In this document: positions 21,971 to 34,850 of the stretch, in pieces | Layout: every line of letters starts with the position of its first letter | How positions within the stretch are numbered: the stretch's first letter is position 1 | Origin: Sympetrum striolatum | Taxonomy: Eukaryota > Arthropoda > Insecta > Odonata > Libellulidae | DNA length: 64,000 nt | Reading direction: 5' to 3' | NCBI GenBank assembly: GCA_947579665.1 | Contig: OX388347.1 | Location: 19,584,562-19,648,561, forward strand | Made by a program: the position numbers and the translations under genes | Notes under the pieces: model-generated | Told to the model about the DNA's origin: nothing | What the model saw: the letters and a program-made list of their open reading frames with translations, nothing else | The model's database searches: none

Positions 21971-24900
21971 CTGTTCTGGAATCTTGATTCCTGAAATGGA
22001 CTTTCCAATTGGATTGTGGTAATGTACTGTTAAAAAAATTATCATTTGATATTATATTACACACATTAAAACCCCCAGTGCTATGTATACGATTAATGGA
22101 TTTATTTAGCCTGTGCAATCAATATTCGATCGTTAAAATTACTTTTAAGAAAGGAAACTTACAGGTTATTTCTTATAGTTTTTTTTTCTTCTAATTTAGA
22201 AGAATAACATACTGTATCTCGTTAATTTTTTTCCCTTTAATAACAAAAATGTTAAAATTCGAATATCGATATGTAACTTGTCAATCTGAATTTCGCTTTA
22301 TTTTAAACTACAAAATTCATGTCTCTTACTATATTGATTCATATATACATCAATATTGGATGGAGCCTGTTTGTTCGAATCCTTTGTTTTAGGAGGGATA
22401 AAAGTAGTTTCTCATCAATGGATTTTAATAAGGCCTTCGGGGAACAAGGTCATTCCTCGAAGAGATTTCTTTGGCATAATTTATAAGTCGGAAATTACCT
22501 TTTTCATGGTTCGATATAGGTAACGCGAAAACCTTCCAAGAGGCCTGCGGGAGGGTTGTGAGGCGCGCAGGTTCTGTTTTCTCTCACGGAAACGTGCATC
22601 CTATTAGAAAACCTTCCAAACTATTTAACGTGATGACGACATGGGGTGATGTAATACATGTTTCCGTTCCCTTCGAGTCCCGTTTCAAGAGTAAATCTTG
22701 CTTCTAGCAATCACGATTCTCGTTTCGGAAGGAATAAAAATTGTTATGAAGAGGCTGCTCAATTTCCCCTTGCATATTGAGCTGGAGGAGGAACTGGAGA
22801 ATTTCCCTACTAGTCAAATCTTAATAAGAAAACTTTAGAATTTCTAGATGTTTTTAGCATGTGCTGTATAGAATGTCTTGGTATAGAATCAAGGTCTTTT
22901 ATTCAACTATGTATATAAGTGAAGGGTTGAAGGGACTAATGAGCAACTCGGATACAATATTATTATTATTAAATCTCTGATGGATTAAAGTTATCCCCAT
23001 TTGCACCCATTATGATAAAATACAAATATAAAAATGACTGAAATACATTGGTAAAATATAAACGAGTAGATATACTTTACAGGCACATAATAGTTTTAAA
23101 ATGTGAAAATTTAAATTATTAACAATTTTGTAAGCTTTCTTTCTAATTTTACGTTGACCGTCTACAAAAACATCTGCATAGTTTAAGATTTAATTGAAGA
23201 ATCTGGCTAGTCTGGGAATTCTTTCCGCTAAGGAAGATTTTTTTATTGTTTTTGGTCTATAGCTTATGTATCTTGTTAGGCTAAGGCTAATTTTGCCAAT
23301 GATTATGGATATAAAATACGTAAGTGTAAGTATAATTACGTACGAGAGAGTCTCATCTAAGCATTTTCAATAATGTCTTCACGACAGTGGACTGAGTATA
23401 AGTACCGACATCCTAGGAGAGGCAATGTGGCTTCATAGGCAAGATGAGGAGTGAGACTATTTTCCATAGCTTTCCTCTTTAACGCAGGATGCTGTGAATG
23501 GAAAACTTCCGTTTGCGAAGCGCAGTGACCCCTTGAACAATCCTTTTCACAGCCTTCAATAAGGCGTGACCACCGTCTAATTATTCACAGTCATCCATAT
23601 CTTACTAGCTTTCATATCATCACAGCCATGAAGAAGACTTAAGTAAACGGAGGATGAATTTCGCTGCATCCGGATCCAAAGGATAATTGAAAAATTTTCC
23701 ACTCGTCAATATACGATTGCAAGAGCCGTTTTACAGTCTATGTGAATGTATTTCCTGAACGAATCAGATGCCTAATCGGTAGTAGCATCATATTTCTGCG
23801 TTAGCATACCACGAATGTGGTGGTATGTTGTCATGATTTAGGTTTAGAATGATTAAATTTCTGTGGTGGTTGACCCAAAGTTTTTAAATTATCTTTTACG
23901 TGTAGTATTAAGAACGTTAAAAATGAGGTTTACCGAAGAGGTAGTGGTTCCATTAGGTCTAGGTTCTATTCATATAAATGCGGCATTGCAGCCACGTGAT
24001 TTAGTGATTCGCTTCGCTGGTCATGTATTGGCTGCGCCGGTATTTTAGGAAACCTGTTCCATGAAGCATGGATTAACTTATTACAGCTGGGAGGGAGATT
24101 TCTGAACGCTATTATTGGAATCCGTAGCAGGAATAGTGTTCTCCTACAGCCCTACTATATCACGGCGTGAAAGTCGGAAGTTCTTTAGGTATTTTTACGT
24201 TGTTTCTTCTCATCCTCTCTTTAAAATACGAAATGTATTCCTTATTAGCGTAGTATAACTTACATTTTACTACCATCATCTGATTGTTTGGTGACTCCTT
24301 AAGGGAGATATGGTGAACTCACCACTCGTTTGAAGGACAGCTTTGTTCTTTTACATTGCGTATTTTAGAGTAATCGAGGTCTTTCGAAACTTGTTTCTTT
24401 CTGGCGATAATATTTAGCACAGGATTATCTGTTGTTATAGATGGCAAGAAGCTTACAACCAGTCGATCAAGTTTATTTTTTTCTAATAAAGTCAATATTA
24501 TTCGTGGAATTGAATAGGTATCGTCAGAAGGAACAAATGAAAATTGATTTAAACCTTATCAGTGAATTTAGAGGGATAACTTCGAATTACCGTGATTAGG
24601 AAAACGATTCCTGATGTAATTCATAAAAACACATTTCTCCAACCCTCAACAGTTTGGGCTAGATATAATGCTGCTTGGAATCCAGGCAAATTCTTCTAAA
24701 ACATGCTCCTGAATCCAGTTTCTCATCAGGCGGTCTGTTGTGAAAGCAGTTGAATGAATCTTAAAGCAAGCAAACTAAATAAGCTATTTATCAATAGGAC
24801 TATCATTAGGATATCGTTATACATGTGTTGTGATACAGTCATCGTAGCGGAGAATTCCTATTACAGGAATAAATTTTTGTATTTATTCTTGACAGCAGTA

Positions 24901-25149
24901 AAACTTTAACATTTTACATGTTTTACATCATACCTAATTGTAAACTATAGCAATTCTATATAAAGTTGTTTTCGATAGATTCCGAATGGATCGATTTTTT
25001 TGATTTCAAGAGGACCTCTTAGTCACACGAATAGATTTGGATTATTTACGTTGGAAGTAATTATTGTATTATGATTCGCATAAAGATGTATTTGAAAAAG
25101 GTAGAAGGGCTACTTGGCATCAGTTTTCGAGAAATATTCGGGGAAATTT
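21971..25149. other. Non-coding stretch
   Basis: No supportable gene. A small hairpin CATACCAC / GTGGTATG lies near 23805-23827. A GTTCGAATCC phrase near 22372 resembles an isolated B-box without further tRNA structure. Confidence 0.45.
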
Positions 25150-25256
25150 GGATCGAAAAAAATCATTTATGGAACGGTGTTCTTCCTGTGCATGTACCTC
25201 TGCCACATGCCAGAGAGCGCACCCAGGACATATGCTGACTAAATGTAGATGTAAGG
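25150..25256 (+). mobile_element. Possible diverged LINE 3' remnant
   Basis: CTCTGCCACATGCC followed ~30 bp later by AAATGTAGATGTAAG echoes the order CCCTGCCACACGCC then ATGTAGATGTAG of the LINE 3' end at 590-654. Just upstream one frame reads LWNGVLP, reminiscent of the WN.LP block near the end of some LINE ORF2 proteins. The similarity is short and the middle does not align, so this may be a related subfamily or chance. Confidence 0.3.
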
Positions 25257-27479
25257 AATACTCCCGGACATGCACGGAATGAAAAAGGGTCGTGATGAAG
25301 TCTTCCTCCCTCGCTCGAGATGGAAGGTTCGTTGTCCATTTCCTCTCAATAGAAGTTTACCTTGTCCTTGATCGGCTCATCTCCACCCGCAATCAGTTGC
25401 CAAGGAGATTTATCGCTTTAACACTGCGTCACCATAGTGATTCTTAGCTCGCGCCCCTTTTTTGCGTTATCTTAAGCACACGAGGTTTTTGTTCTCGGGT
25501 GGGAGTTGATTTGGACAGTCTTAGCGTTGGAGATAAGAGAGCCTGGTTTTTTCTAGCCTTACATCGAGGTTTTGCTCTTTTCATTGAGTCATTATTGGAA
25601 GTCATGGAAATTGCTTTTGAAGGTTACCTGAGGGAAAATTAATGGTTCAGGACTTTCGTTGAATACATTGGTCCGAACGAAGATTATTAGATTTCGATGC
25701 AAGAGATAATGATATTTCTAAATCCTTATATAACGCCTTTTCTAAATTATCGTTTCCCAACTGGTGGACCGAGTATCACTACTGGGACTTTATAGTCTAT
25801 TAGGTGTGACTCGAGCAGGATGAAATAGTTTTATTTTACTCGTTTTTAGCCGTACATATTTTCAAATATTTTTCATCCTTACTAACAACTCTACTGAGTA
25901 TTTCACTGCCATTCATCAGCTATTTAAATGTTTGTGGAAATTAAATTACAACAATTGCAAAAATAAATGTTTCGCTCCTTGGTGGTATTAGGCTGTTTCG
26001 ATCAGATGAATAGGAGAAAATCATCAAGGTGACCATGCTAGTTTTAAAGGCCACAAAATAACCTAGTGTAGTATTATTTGTTAAAGTGATTGTAAAGTAA
26101 CTTTCGTTTCTGTTTACGTCACTTTATTCTGCCATATTTGGAATCCTGCTTCCACATGGATACGGCTTGCACTTTATAAAATTCCCTCGGTTCCTCAATG
26201 TTTTTATTATAATATATATTTTAAATATTATTTCTCTCCATTAGAAGCACTTAATTTTTAAAAATGAGTAATAAGTATCGTATTCTTAGGATTGATTTAT
26301 TATGCTTTTAAAAAGGCGTTCTAAGATCCATTCATGGAATATCAGAAGTCGCTAATTGAGGAGGGGAACAGTTCAAGGGTATTCATAGAGAATTTTTATG
26401 CTTATTATATAAGTATTGAAGGCTATTTAATCGAAATTTTATAGAGAATGGTATAGTAGTTCGAAATCAACAGCCTAAGGTCAGTTTTGTGTAAACTCCT
26501 GAGTATATATTAACCTGTGTTACTTCCTTGTATCGTGTGATGGGTGGTATTTTATGAAATTTTACTACTTGAGAAGAAAAGCTTCCGCGTTATTTATTTC
26601 TTCTTCCCTGGAAAGAGTAAACGTTGTGCTTTGTCACGCATTCTGCAAACAACTCGGATTGACGGCTCTCTTATCGCGGCTCCACTCATCTTCTGATGAT
26701 ATCCATCTTCATTTCCTCTTCCCCATTCCACTTTCGTCTATTCCTTTTTCTTTTCCTATTTCGGTATCCTCATCTATCTTCACCTCTTTCTCCACCCTTC
26801 CGTTCCCCCATCTTCTTGCATTCCTATATTAGCATATGAAAGCATTATCGAACGCCATTTATGGCCTTCTATATGCATAGTTTCAAAGGATTCCATATGC
26901 TTCTATTTTCGTACTCTATTATTGTCTCAATATTCTGTTACTATTATTCTCGCTTCTTTTATTCATCTCCGATATTGAAGTTGATGTCGGTGATGTTTGC
27001 TCGAAGTCACTGTTTACATTTTTTATTATTATACTTTCTTGAACGCTCACCTCAGTTTTTTTTTTACGTTAATTATGCTGCCGTGCATTCTTCCATATCT
27101 TATACTAATGTTCCAACACCTTACACTTCTTATTTTTGGATTTTATTCATATTCTATCTCCTATAGTAGTATAGAGCAGTTTCTAGATTTTTCCTGTTGG
27201 TTCGTATACCCTCTACCGTGTTTAGACCGTGGCTCGGTACGGAGTGAACTTGTTTGTTTATTCTTTTTTTCAAAATTCCGTCTCATAATTCGCGTAGAAT
27301 GGAAAGTTTGTTTGCATAAGGAAATCCTATATAATATTACCTAGGAAAAGTTAGGGAATATATTTTATTAAATGGGAAGCATAAGCATATTTTCGGCATA
27401 CAGTTTGCGTACTTACGACTCGCCTGAGTTTTGCAGCATACTGGTTAGAAACAATTCTCCATTTAGGAATTAACGCCCA
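25257..27479. other. Non-coding stretch
   Basis: No supportable gene. The interval 26554-27344 is open in several plus-strand frames (up to 115 codons), but the predicted peptides are Phe/Leu/Tyr/Ser-rich as expected from a pyrimidine-rich strand. They show no domain. Confidence 0.45.
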
Positions 27480-27520
27480 CATCTAGGAACCCTGCGGTCC
27501 CGGGTTTAAACCATGGTTTT
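27480..27520 (+). repeat. tRNA-like (SINE) fragment with degenerate B-box
   Basis: GGTCCCGGGTTTAAACCATG is a T-arm-like phrase with GGTTTAAACC in place of the B-box. It aligns to the fragment at 3240-3305, so the two are probably decayed copies of one SINE family. Confidence 0.4.
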
Positions 27521-28063
27521 GATTTGAAGTTTTTATTCGCTTATTCTCAATTGCTAAGAATTTTCTGGAGTAGGAATTTTAGGATCCTCAGAATTAACTT
27601 GTATAATTTTCCCCTGTCGACGTGATTATTAAATCTCGCTTTTGTCCACTTGTGCGTAGGAAAGCTGGTCGACCGGTTCCCTTGCTTCTCCCACTCATTG
27701 CCGTAACGGCCAGTGGAGGTTTCTCTCATTCTCCAAATGATGCTCTCCATTTGGATGAAAGATCGCCTTTCGCTCCAAAGATTCATTTTCCGCTCCCCTT
27801 CATCCGATTCGTGAACGCAATTTTCGACCTCATTTGTCACAGATTCGATTGATGATTACGTAAAATGTTTCGACGAAGTTGGCCCCTATCCTTCTCGGAA
27901 CTACAGGTTTTTTTTTGCAATTCCGAACTTTTTGATGGGATTATCCCTAACGTAATGGACGCAGTTTGAAGCAGTTGACCTCAAGACTCGCTCAAAGATG
28001 TTTTCCTTTGTCCATCTCTTATTATATTTCTCTCGATATTTTCTGTTCCTCCTCTCAAAATTG

Positions 28064-28102
28064 CTGCAAATAAATACGGTTGCAAACTTAATTTATTTGC
28101 AG
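28064..28102. repeat. 12-bp perfect inverted repeat
   Basis: CTGCAAATAAAT (28064-28075) and ATTTATTTGCAG (28091-28102) are exact complements with a 15-nt spacer. It is not flanked by an obvious target duplication. Function unknown; in AT-rich DNA this may be chance. Confidence 0.6.
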
Positions 28103-30689
28103 TATTGGAATCTCAATGGAAGAATTCGGTATGATCTCACGAGCTATAAAGCTAAAACTATTAAAAAAATTACGAACTATTACAAAAGAGAAGGGAAATT
28201 TTCGAAATATTACAAAATAACTCTGTAAGACCCCGGTTGTCATACTACACGAGTACAACAGTACATCCCAAACTTTTGTTTTTTACGACTTAAGTTTCTC
28301 AACACATTAAATTCCATAATTATTAGGTAAATCCTAAATTGAAATTGAAAAATTGTTAGTAGCGAGTGTGGAATGGGATATTTCTAAGCTTCTGTCGCGG
28401 AATTCCTTTGTACGAAAAATACGTACGTAAAACTAACATTGAAGTTTGACGTATCTCTTTTATTATGTCGAGTCCTGATACATACTAGAACAATGGAATT
28501 AAATCTCTTGTGGACAAGTTTAGAATTAAGTTGATTAACTGCTACTAAAGTCTCCAGCTTCTATTCTTGACTAACGTTCAGTAAAGCTTTGAATCGTTAA
28601 TCGGGACTACTAACGGAAGTTTTAGTTAACGATTAAAATAAATATTTCGTTTAGCCTTATTCGTAAACTTACGATGATGCTCAATCTTTATGCATGTAAT
28701 TATCAATGTTTGTATATTTTTTATGTTTTAATATTTTGTACTCTGTTTCTAAATGCGTATGAACAGAAAGTGAATTAAGCTGCTATTTCTGTTATTATTC
28801 GCTCCTATCGATATGTAAAAAGTTAAGCTTAAAATTTCAGTAAAATATTGGTTCCATATGAAGTACAATGTTTTTCTTTTACTTTTTACTAAGTCAACCA
28901 ACGAAGTCATAGACTCTGTAAATAATCCGTTGTTGCCAGTCAATTCAGGCTACGAATACACATTCGATGTTCCTATTTTAAGATAAGTTTGACGTTTTTT
29001 CTGAAGTAATACACTATACAACGTGAGATCATCGAAATTATTGGAAAACTTGAATTTGTAGGGTCGTATGAAGCGCAAACGAAAAAAGCATCATTATATA
29101 ACGAGGTATGATTATTATGTGATAAGGTAGAGAGGAATGCATTGTCTAAAAGAGTGGAAAAATGCTGACCTAGTGAATCAATGTGTTGCCAGTATAAGAT
29201 GTGTTTGTTATTATTTTGCAGTTTATCACTTGTAGTGGAGCGATCTCCAGTTGGCGGTCGTCCTTTCTCCTGTGCTTTCCAATCTCTCAAGGTCGCTCTC
29301 GGGCGTTAGTGTTTTATTTCTCGCCGCGTGTCCCGTAATCCACGTCACCTTCGTTTTGTTTTTACTGCCATTGTTGCGCAATGATTTCTATTTTTACTGA
29401 TAAGTCGTCGCCGTAATTATGAGTCGACAGATGAACTGATTTTCTCATCTTCTTTCCTTTTGCGTCGAATCTCATAAATAATGTCTGCTTTCTCTATTGG
29501 CTTTTTTTGCTTTGCGTAGACAGCGGTTTGCTACTTGAATCATTTGCCTCGCAAGAATTTGCTTCGTAACTGCAAATGAGCTTCTTTGAATAGAATGCGA
29601 CTGAGGTAGTATATTATTCCTCGTGTGATTTCATTCTGATTTTATATCCTTCGTTTCGCATGTATACATGTTTTAAATATAAATAAATAAATAAATATAG
29701 AATTTAGGTTTCGGGATAATCTTGCAGATTTTTCATTCATTCACGCTACTCCGCCATAATGTTACTGACTTATAATTCTTTCTTTTTATGGACACTCGTA
29801 CCTTTATTCGTAATGTTTTTTATTGCTCTGGTTAAGTTCGTGTATATCATCATCGTCTCATCAAATTATTTTTTCTTCAATTGTTCCATTTGGGCCTGTC
29901 TCACTTTTATCACTCGTTATCATCTCCATAAATCAAACCAACGCTTACAAAATCCTTTTATTCCTGCCTGGTTGAATTCCTTCCCGTCATCAATTCATGA
30001 CTGTTTTACTTTGGTATAAAATTGACTGATAGCATGCAGAACTGTCAGAAACACTTTCTTCTCGCGTATGCTACTCCAATAGTCGTTTAAAATGTTGAAT
30101 TTCAATTAAGTATTGCTCCGGGCATATTGTTCCTAGGAATTGAAAGTTAAGGAACATTATTAGAATCCAAGAAAGTGGATGCATTTTAGTAGCGAAAGCG
30201 CAGTACGCGTTGACTGGGAACTGAAAGAACTGAATTATTCCGAATAAAGGCAGTATTCCCTCAAAATACCATATAATTACGTAATGACAATATAATATGA
30301 CGGTTACTTATGTTTGCGATATTTTCGTCTGCGTCTTCTGGAATTCCTAGTCGATATTCGGCTGAGTTGTGTGAGTGCTACCGGAATCCGCATGGCAACG
30401 ACTCGTTTTTTTGCCTTCATTACAGTTTTTCGGGTTGCGTCGTGCAAGTCACGTGCTCAGCTGCGGTCCTCTTGGGCGTCTTCGGTTCGACGAAACCTTT
30501 GCAAAATTTGCGTGACAAAAATTCGCCTCTTTTGCCATCGCTAAGGCTTCGGGTTATCGACTCCTTTTTTATATTGCGAACCCTTGTTTTGCCTTTGTTC
30601 GAGGAGGAAACTGCTTGTCATTCTTCTCTGCCCCTTCCACTCGTCACTCTTTGTGGAAGTTGAAAGTCCATCTTGTACTTCAGGTTATG
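28103..30689. other. Non-coding stretch
   Basis: No supportable gene. A short (AAAT)n-type run lies near 29676-29698. Frames at 28973-29290 (-) and 29759-30019 have no domain or splice context. Confidence 0.45.
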
Positions 30690-30756
30690 TTCCGTAATTA
30701 CGGAATGGAGGAAAGGAGTTGCAATTCCTTCAAACGTATGTAAAGGAATTGCAACT
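30690..30756. repeat. Palindrome followed by a 14-bp inverted repeat
   Basis: TTCCGTAATTACGGAA (30690-30705) is a perfect 16-bp palindrome. Eleven bases later AGTTGCAATTCCTT (30717-30730) pairs exactly with AAGGAATTGCAACT (30743-30756) across a 12-nt spacer. Two perfect symmetrical sites this close together are unusual, but no protein-binding site is recognised. Confidence 0.75.
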
Positions 30757-33640
30757 TGGATTCTTTACGACTCTAACACTAATCGTCGAATCATGATTTG
30801 TATCGTTTTAATTTTGTATAGGCTATTTCGTCTACATTTACATACGTACTCAACTAACCGCATCTCGGCAGGTGCTGCTTGCAACATGATTCAACTTCCC
30901 CAATCAATTACTTTCGTTTATCGTTCGCGAAAAAATTGGAAATTTAATTTATTTAGCGACTCATTACAGCATTTACTTCGAGCACGAATTTCAGTTTAAC
31001 CAAGGTTCAAATCGCTTATCCACATTAAAAGAAAAATGAAATTATTATATTTGTTGCCGTACTACTATACCTTGTTTGATATTTTGCTAGGATTGCTTAT
31101 CCATGCTTTGTAACAATTACATATAGCATAGTTTACCAGAGCGCATTTTAAAAGCTAATTAAGAAATTCTGCTGATCGTATGGAAAAAATATTGGAGTTA
31201 AAATTAAATGTAGATGAAGCATGTCAGGTATTGATAGAAATGTATTTTCTTCTGGAAGTAATAAGGTGAAATGCAAATTAGATGAGTTTGCCTATTTCTT
31301 ATGTATAAAAATACTGAGTTTTACCATCATAAAGCAAAGAAATAGGCATCGATTGAGAACTTTAAGGCGCATGAGCCAAGGGGACAGAGAACTCTGCTAC
31401 TAATCGAATTCCTGTTGCCGAAGAGGTTAACCACGCGCCTGATATGAACCTACGAAAGCAGACAATTTCATTTAAATGAAGTTAAAGCGCATAAGTCAGG
31501 GTGGTTGTAATTTATCGGCCATGCTTACGCGAATAGGGGTATGCCTTTCTGGGAAGAGAACGTATCTAACTTCATGACCTTCAGTTAACGGTACCTGACG
31601 TAAGGTTTAAGGTAGCGTGCTTCAGTAATGTTCCCAACCATCGCACGTGACATTGGTGAAGTATGGCACTCCATCGCTGTCTAGAAAGCGAATGTGCAAT
31701 GTATGAAAATGCAAATTAGCCGATAGGGATGGAGACAAACGCTCGCTGTCGTCCTGTACAAGGCTGGGTAATTCCTCATTTCTATAGATGGTTCGAGCAT
31801 ACTTGTTACTATTCGGCGCTGGAAAATTGTTTTGAAACGCCGAACAAAAGCTAAGATTCAGCATCAATTCTTGCGAGACTGGAGAAACCAAATATTTACC
31901 AATTAAAAAAAACGCGCCAAAATGTTCTATGTTTTATAGTATTGAATAAGATAACCTTTCGAATCCTAAAAGTCTCAATTTTAACATTTAACAAATTTTA
32001 TCAATATACGTGAGTTACTTTACATTGACTTATATCGATGTCGAAGAAAGCATGCATGTTAGAGTATTTAGGTGAATGTAGTGAAACTTAGAGCTATTCG
32101 TTTTTTCTTAGGCCAAAGTTCTTAGATAATCATTTCTTTGTTGTATCTTGTGCTTTAACTCTGCCTGCTTGTAGCCCTTAAAAATATTGTCGAAGTACTT
32201 GATCGATATCTTTGTTCAATTCCTTTGAAAACAAATCTATTTAAAAAAAAAGATTGCCTTAAATAATACCTTGAAAATGTGTATATGGATCAGGTTTTGA
32301 GTGGATTTGTTACGAAAGTGATATAATGTATATTTATATTGAGATGTTCTTTACATGCGAGGTTGTTATTCTATAGGTTGAAACTTTTAGTGTAGAAATG
32401 TATGTATTGTGTTGGAAGTGATATGACAAGTTACCACCTGGTTGTGACCTACTTGTAACTTTGTATGTAATAGTAACAATATACAGCTATTCTTTGCTTC
32501 TCTAACCCCTTAATGTTTTGTTTATATATTTGTCGTTCATTTTCAGATTGATTATTATTTTCATGATCATGCGAAACCGTTAGGATTATAAGCTAGCTCA
32601 GAATCATGTGAAGTTTAACTAATAAAGCTCAAAAAATAAATTGTAATTTCTTCTGTTAGTTTGTTGCGGACTTTTCGTGATGAGTTTAAGTATTTATCAC
32701 GAGAAAATCTCACCTGTCACTTGAAATCATTAGGTTTGTGGTTACGTCGTCTTTTCTAATACGTAGAGTGGGAGTATTTGAAGTCCTGAATGAGGAATTT
32801 TGTTTGATGGAGAATACAAGGGAAGCTTAATGACATTATATTTAAGTTCGGATAAGACTCCCGATTTTTTTTGCTGCAGTATTTGCCTGCAGGAATATTT
32901 CAGTTCATTGCTATAGACACTTATTCAACGCATGGAGTTAGCGTAGACTCTTTCTCCATTGGAAGGCCGTATGTATAATCAAATTAAATGCGAAACAATC
33001 AGTCCTCCTAAGGAGCGTATGTCTTAAACTAGCCCAGCATCGAAAATGAGCGAAGTGGGCGAACATTTTCGAAGTCGTAGGGCCCATTACGCGCTTAATT
33101 TTGTCCTGAAGTACCTTTTTTCCCAAGAATCATTACGCGTGTTTTTTAGTTAGCGGAAATCGCCGTTAACTTTCGTGCGTCCACGTAATGAAGCTGTCCT
33201 TCGCTTTGTCACATGTCGTCGTAAATGTCTTTGGAAACCCTTCCCTTGCTCCCGCGGTTTCGGTTCGCTTCCCTCGAAGCATTTCTCCCCTTCTCTCTTC
33301 CTACTTTCCCTTACATTTACGGAGAAAGTATTACTTTCCTCAAAAATCCCTTTTTTCGACAGTTAAGCGCCCTGTGCTAGGAATGTCAAAGAGATTGATG
33401 AAGTATCATTCACCTCCGATCGTTAAATAGTGGTTGTTTGAAAATATTTTAATAGTGCAACCGAAATGTAAATGAAATTCTATTTAGCGTCACCTTATCT
33501 GGGTTCTGAGTAAATTTATTTTAAATATGCGGAGTTATTTTTCGGAAAAAATGTCTTCAATGCTTCGTTATATGTTAGGTATAAATATCCTTGCAAATCA
33601 GCACAAGGAATAAATAAGGTTAAACGACTTAAAAGCAAGT
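30757..33640. other. Non-coding stretch
   Basis: AT-rich DNA without a supportable gene. Frames at 30673-30999 and 31622-31891 (-) lack domains and splice context. Confidence 0.5.
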
Positions 33641-33672
33641 AGATTATCCGGGTTCGAATCCCGGTTATTGGA
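33641..33672 (+). repeat. tRNA T-arm-like fragment
   Basis: CCGGG (33648-33652), TTCGAAT and CCCGG (33660-33664) make a perfect 5-bp T-stem with a 7-nt loop carrying the B-box. Upstream sequence is AT-rich and gives no D-arm or acceptor stem, so this is a remnant of a tRNA-derived repeat. Confidence 0.45.
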
Positions 33673-34790
33673 ATGTTATCGAGTCTTTTTTCTTTGATAA
33701 GTTGATCCTTTCAAACTAAAATATTTACAAATAAAACCTTTAACAATCAAAAGAATAAAATAAAGCTTTTTTAAGAAGACAAAATTATCCCCAAAAATAA
33801 TTTACCAAGGCATTAATGAATTTCGGAGGTAAAAAAATTCAAGTTGTAAAAATGTTATTTGTTTGTTTGAAATGATCCTGATTGCTGGAAGATCGCTCGG
33901 ATTTTTATAAAAAAATCAAATAAATTTTAAAATGTGAATTCTTTTGAAGCGGGTACACATTCCCACAGTGTTATCATTCGTGCCATTTCAGTTTTTTTGA
34001 AACTTCTTTTTTTTACCATATTTGTTTATCTCGTGAGTAGTTTGTTTAGAGTTTGCGGATGTGAAGGCATCTTTGTAATTAGAGAAAAAACTTCTTAAGG
34101 AATGGCCCCAAAAGTGAAATTATTTGAAGAGAGAAGGCCATTCATGGTCTCAGCTAAAGAATCATCGTTCAGGTGTCAGATTTCCAGAGAAAGGTATTTT
34201 CTTTTCCTCTCTGTGGTGGTGATAAGTAGTGGTTTTCTATGTCGCTCAAATTCGAAGATTGTGTATGGTAGTAAGGATCTTCCAGTAAGTGGAACACGGA
34301 TGTTTTTAGATAGCATCATCGCTTTTACTACAGGTATTTTTGGTTTAGTTAATCAGTTAACGCGCACTTTCATCGTAAAGGACTTAACTGATGGCCTTCC
34401 GAAATCAAGAGAGACTGAAAATTTACATCCACTTAATCTGGCAACGCATTATCGATAGTGACTAACCGGAAAGCTTATGTAGTACGAGTTTCCATATCTT
34501 TGCTCAAAAGCGCCAGTTACTGCGATGTCCCCAGACATGACAAGTTAATCTCATTAGCGTTTTCTCAGAGAAAAGTAGGCTATTCTCATCTTATCCTCGT
34601 ACACAGTGACCTATTTACGCGTATTGAGGTAAGACTTATCGTATATTGCGTTCTTGACCGCTAAAATTATTTGCGCTACCTCGGAAGATACTTTACAGAT
34701 ATCGAAGTATTCCTTATATTCAATTAATTCGGCCTTCACTTGGTAGAACTTCGTCTTAACGCACATAAGATTAAAAAAAAACTATTAATT
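33673..34790. other. Non-coding stretch containing an unsupported 118-codon frame
   Basis: An ATG-initiated frame at 34102-34458 (+) has a hydrophobic stretch YFLFLSVVVISSGFL and a reasonable GG before and G after... context, but I recognise no family. Its length is not surprising for a window this size. It is recorded here and not called as a gene. Confidence 0.35.
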
Positions 34791-34850
34791 CCTGAAGAAG
34801 ACGTTGTGACGTCGAATCCGGTCGTATTTGTTTTTTTAAATTTCGTGGAA
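34791..34850 (+). repeat. Copy of the CTGAAGA / GTCGAA(A/T)CCGGTCG repeat
   Basis: CCTGAAGA is followed by a hairpin GACGT-TGTG-ACGTC (34800-34813) and then GAATCCGGTCGTATTTG. The downstream part (AAATTTCGTGGAATGAAG) parallels AAACTTGTGGAA in the element at 54836-54979 read on the minus strand. Both appear to be short dispersed elements with the same core, this one more decayed. No flanking duplication was found. Confidence 0.5.

Noticed and set aside
26554..27344. Cluster of overlapping plus-strand frames suggesting membrane proteins
   Set aside because: Phe/Leu/Tyr richness comes from a T-rich strand; several frames are open at once and no paired splice sites bound them.
34102..34458. 118-codon plus-strand frame starting MAPKVKLFEE with a hydrophobic stretch
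   Set aside because: No recognisable family, no splice or promoter support, and a length expected by chance in 64 kb; recorded only in the stretch note.
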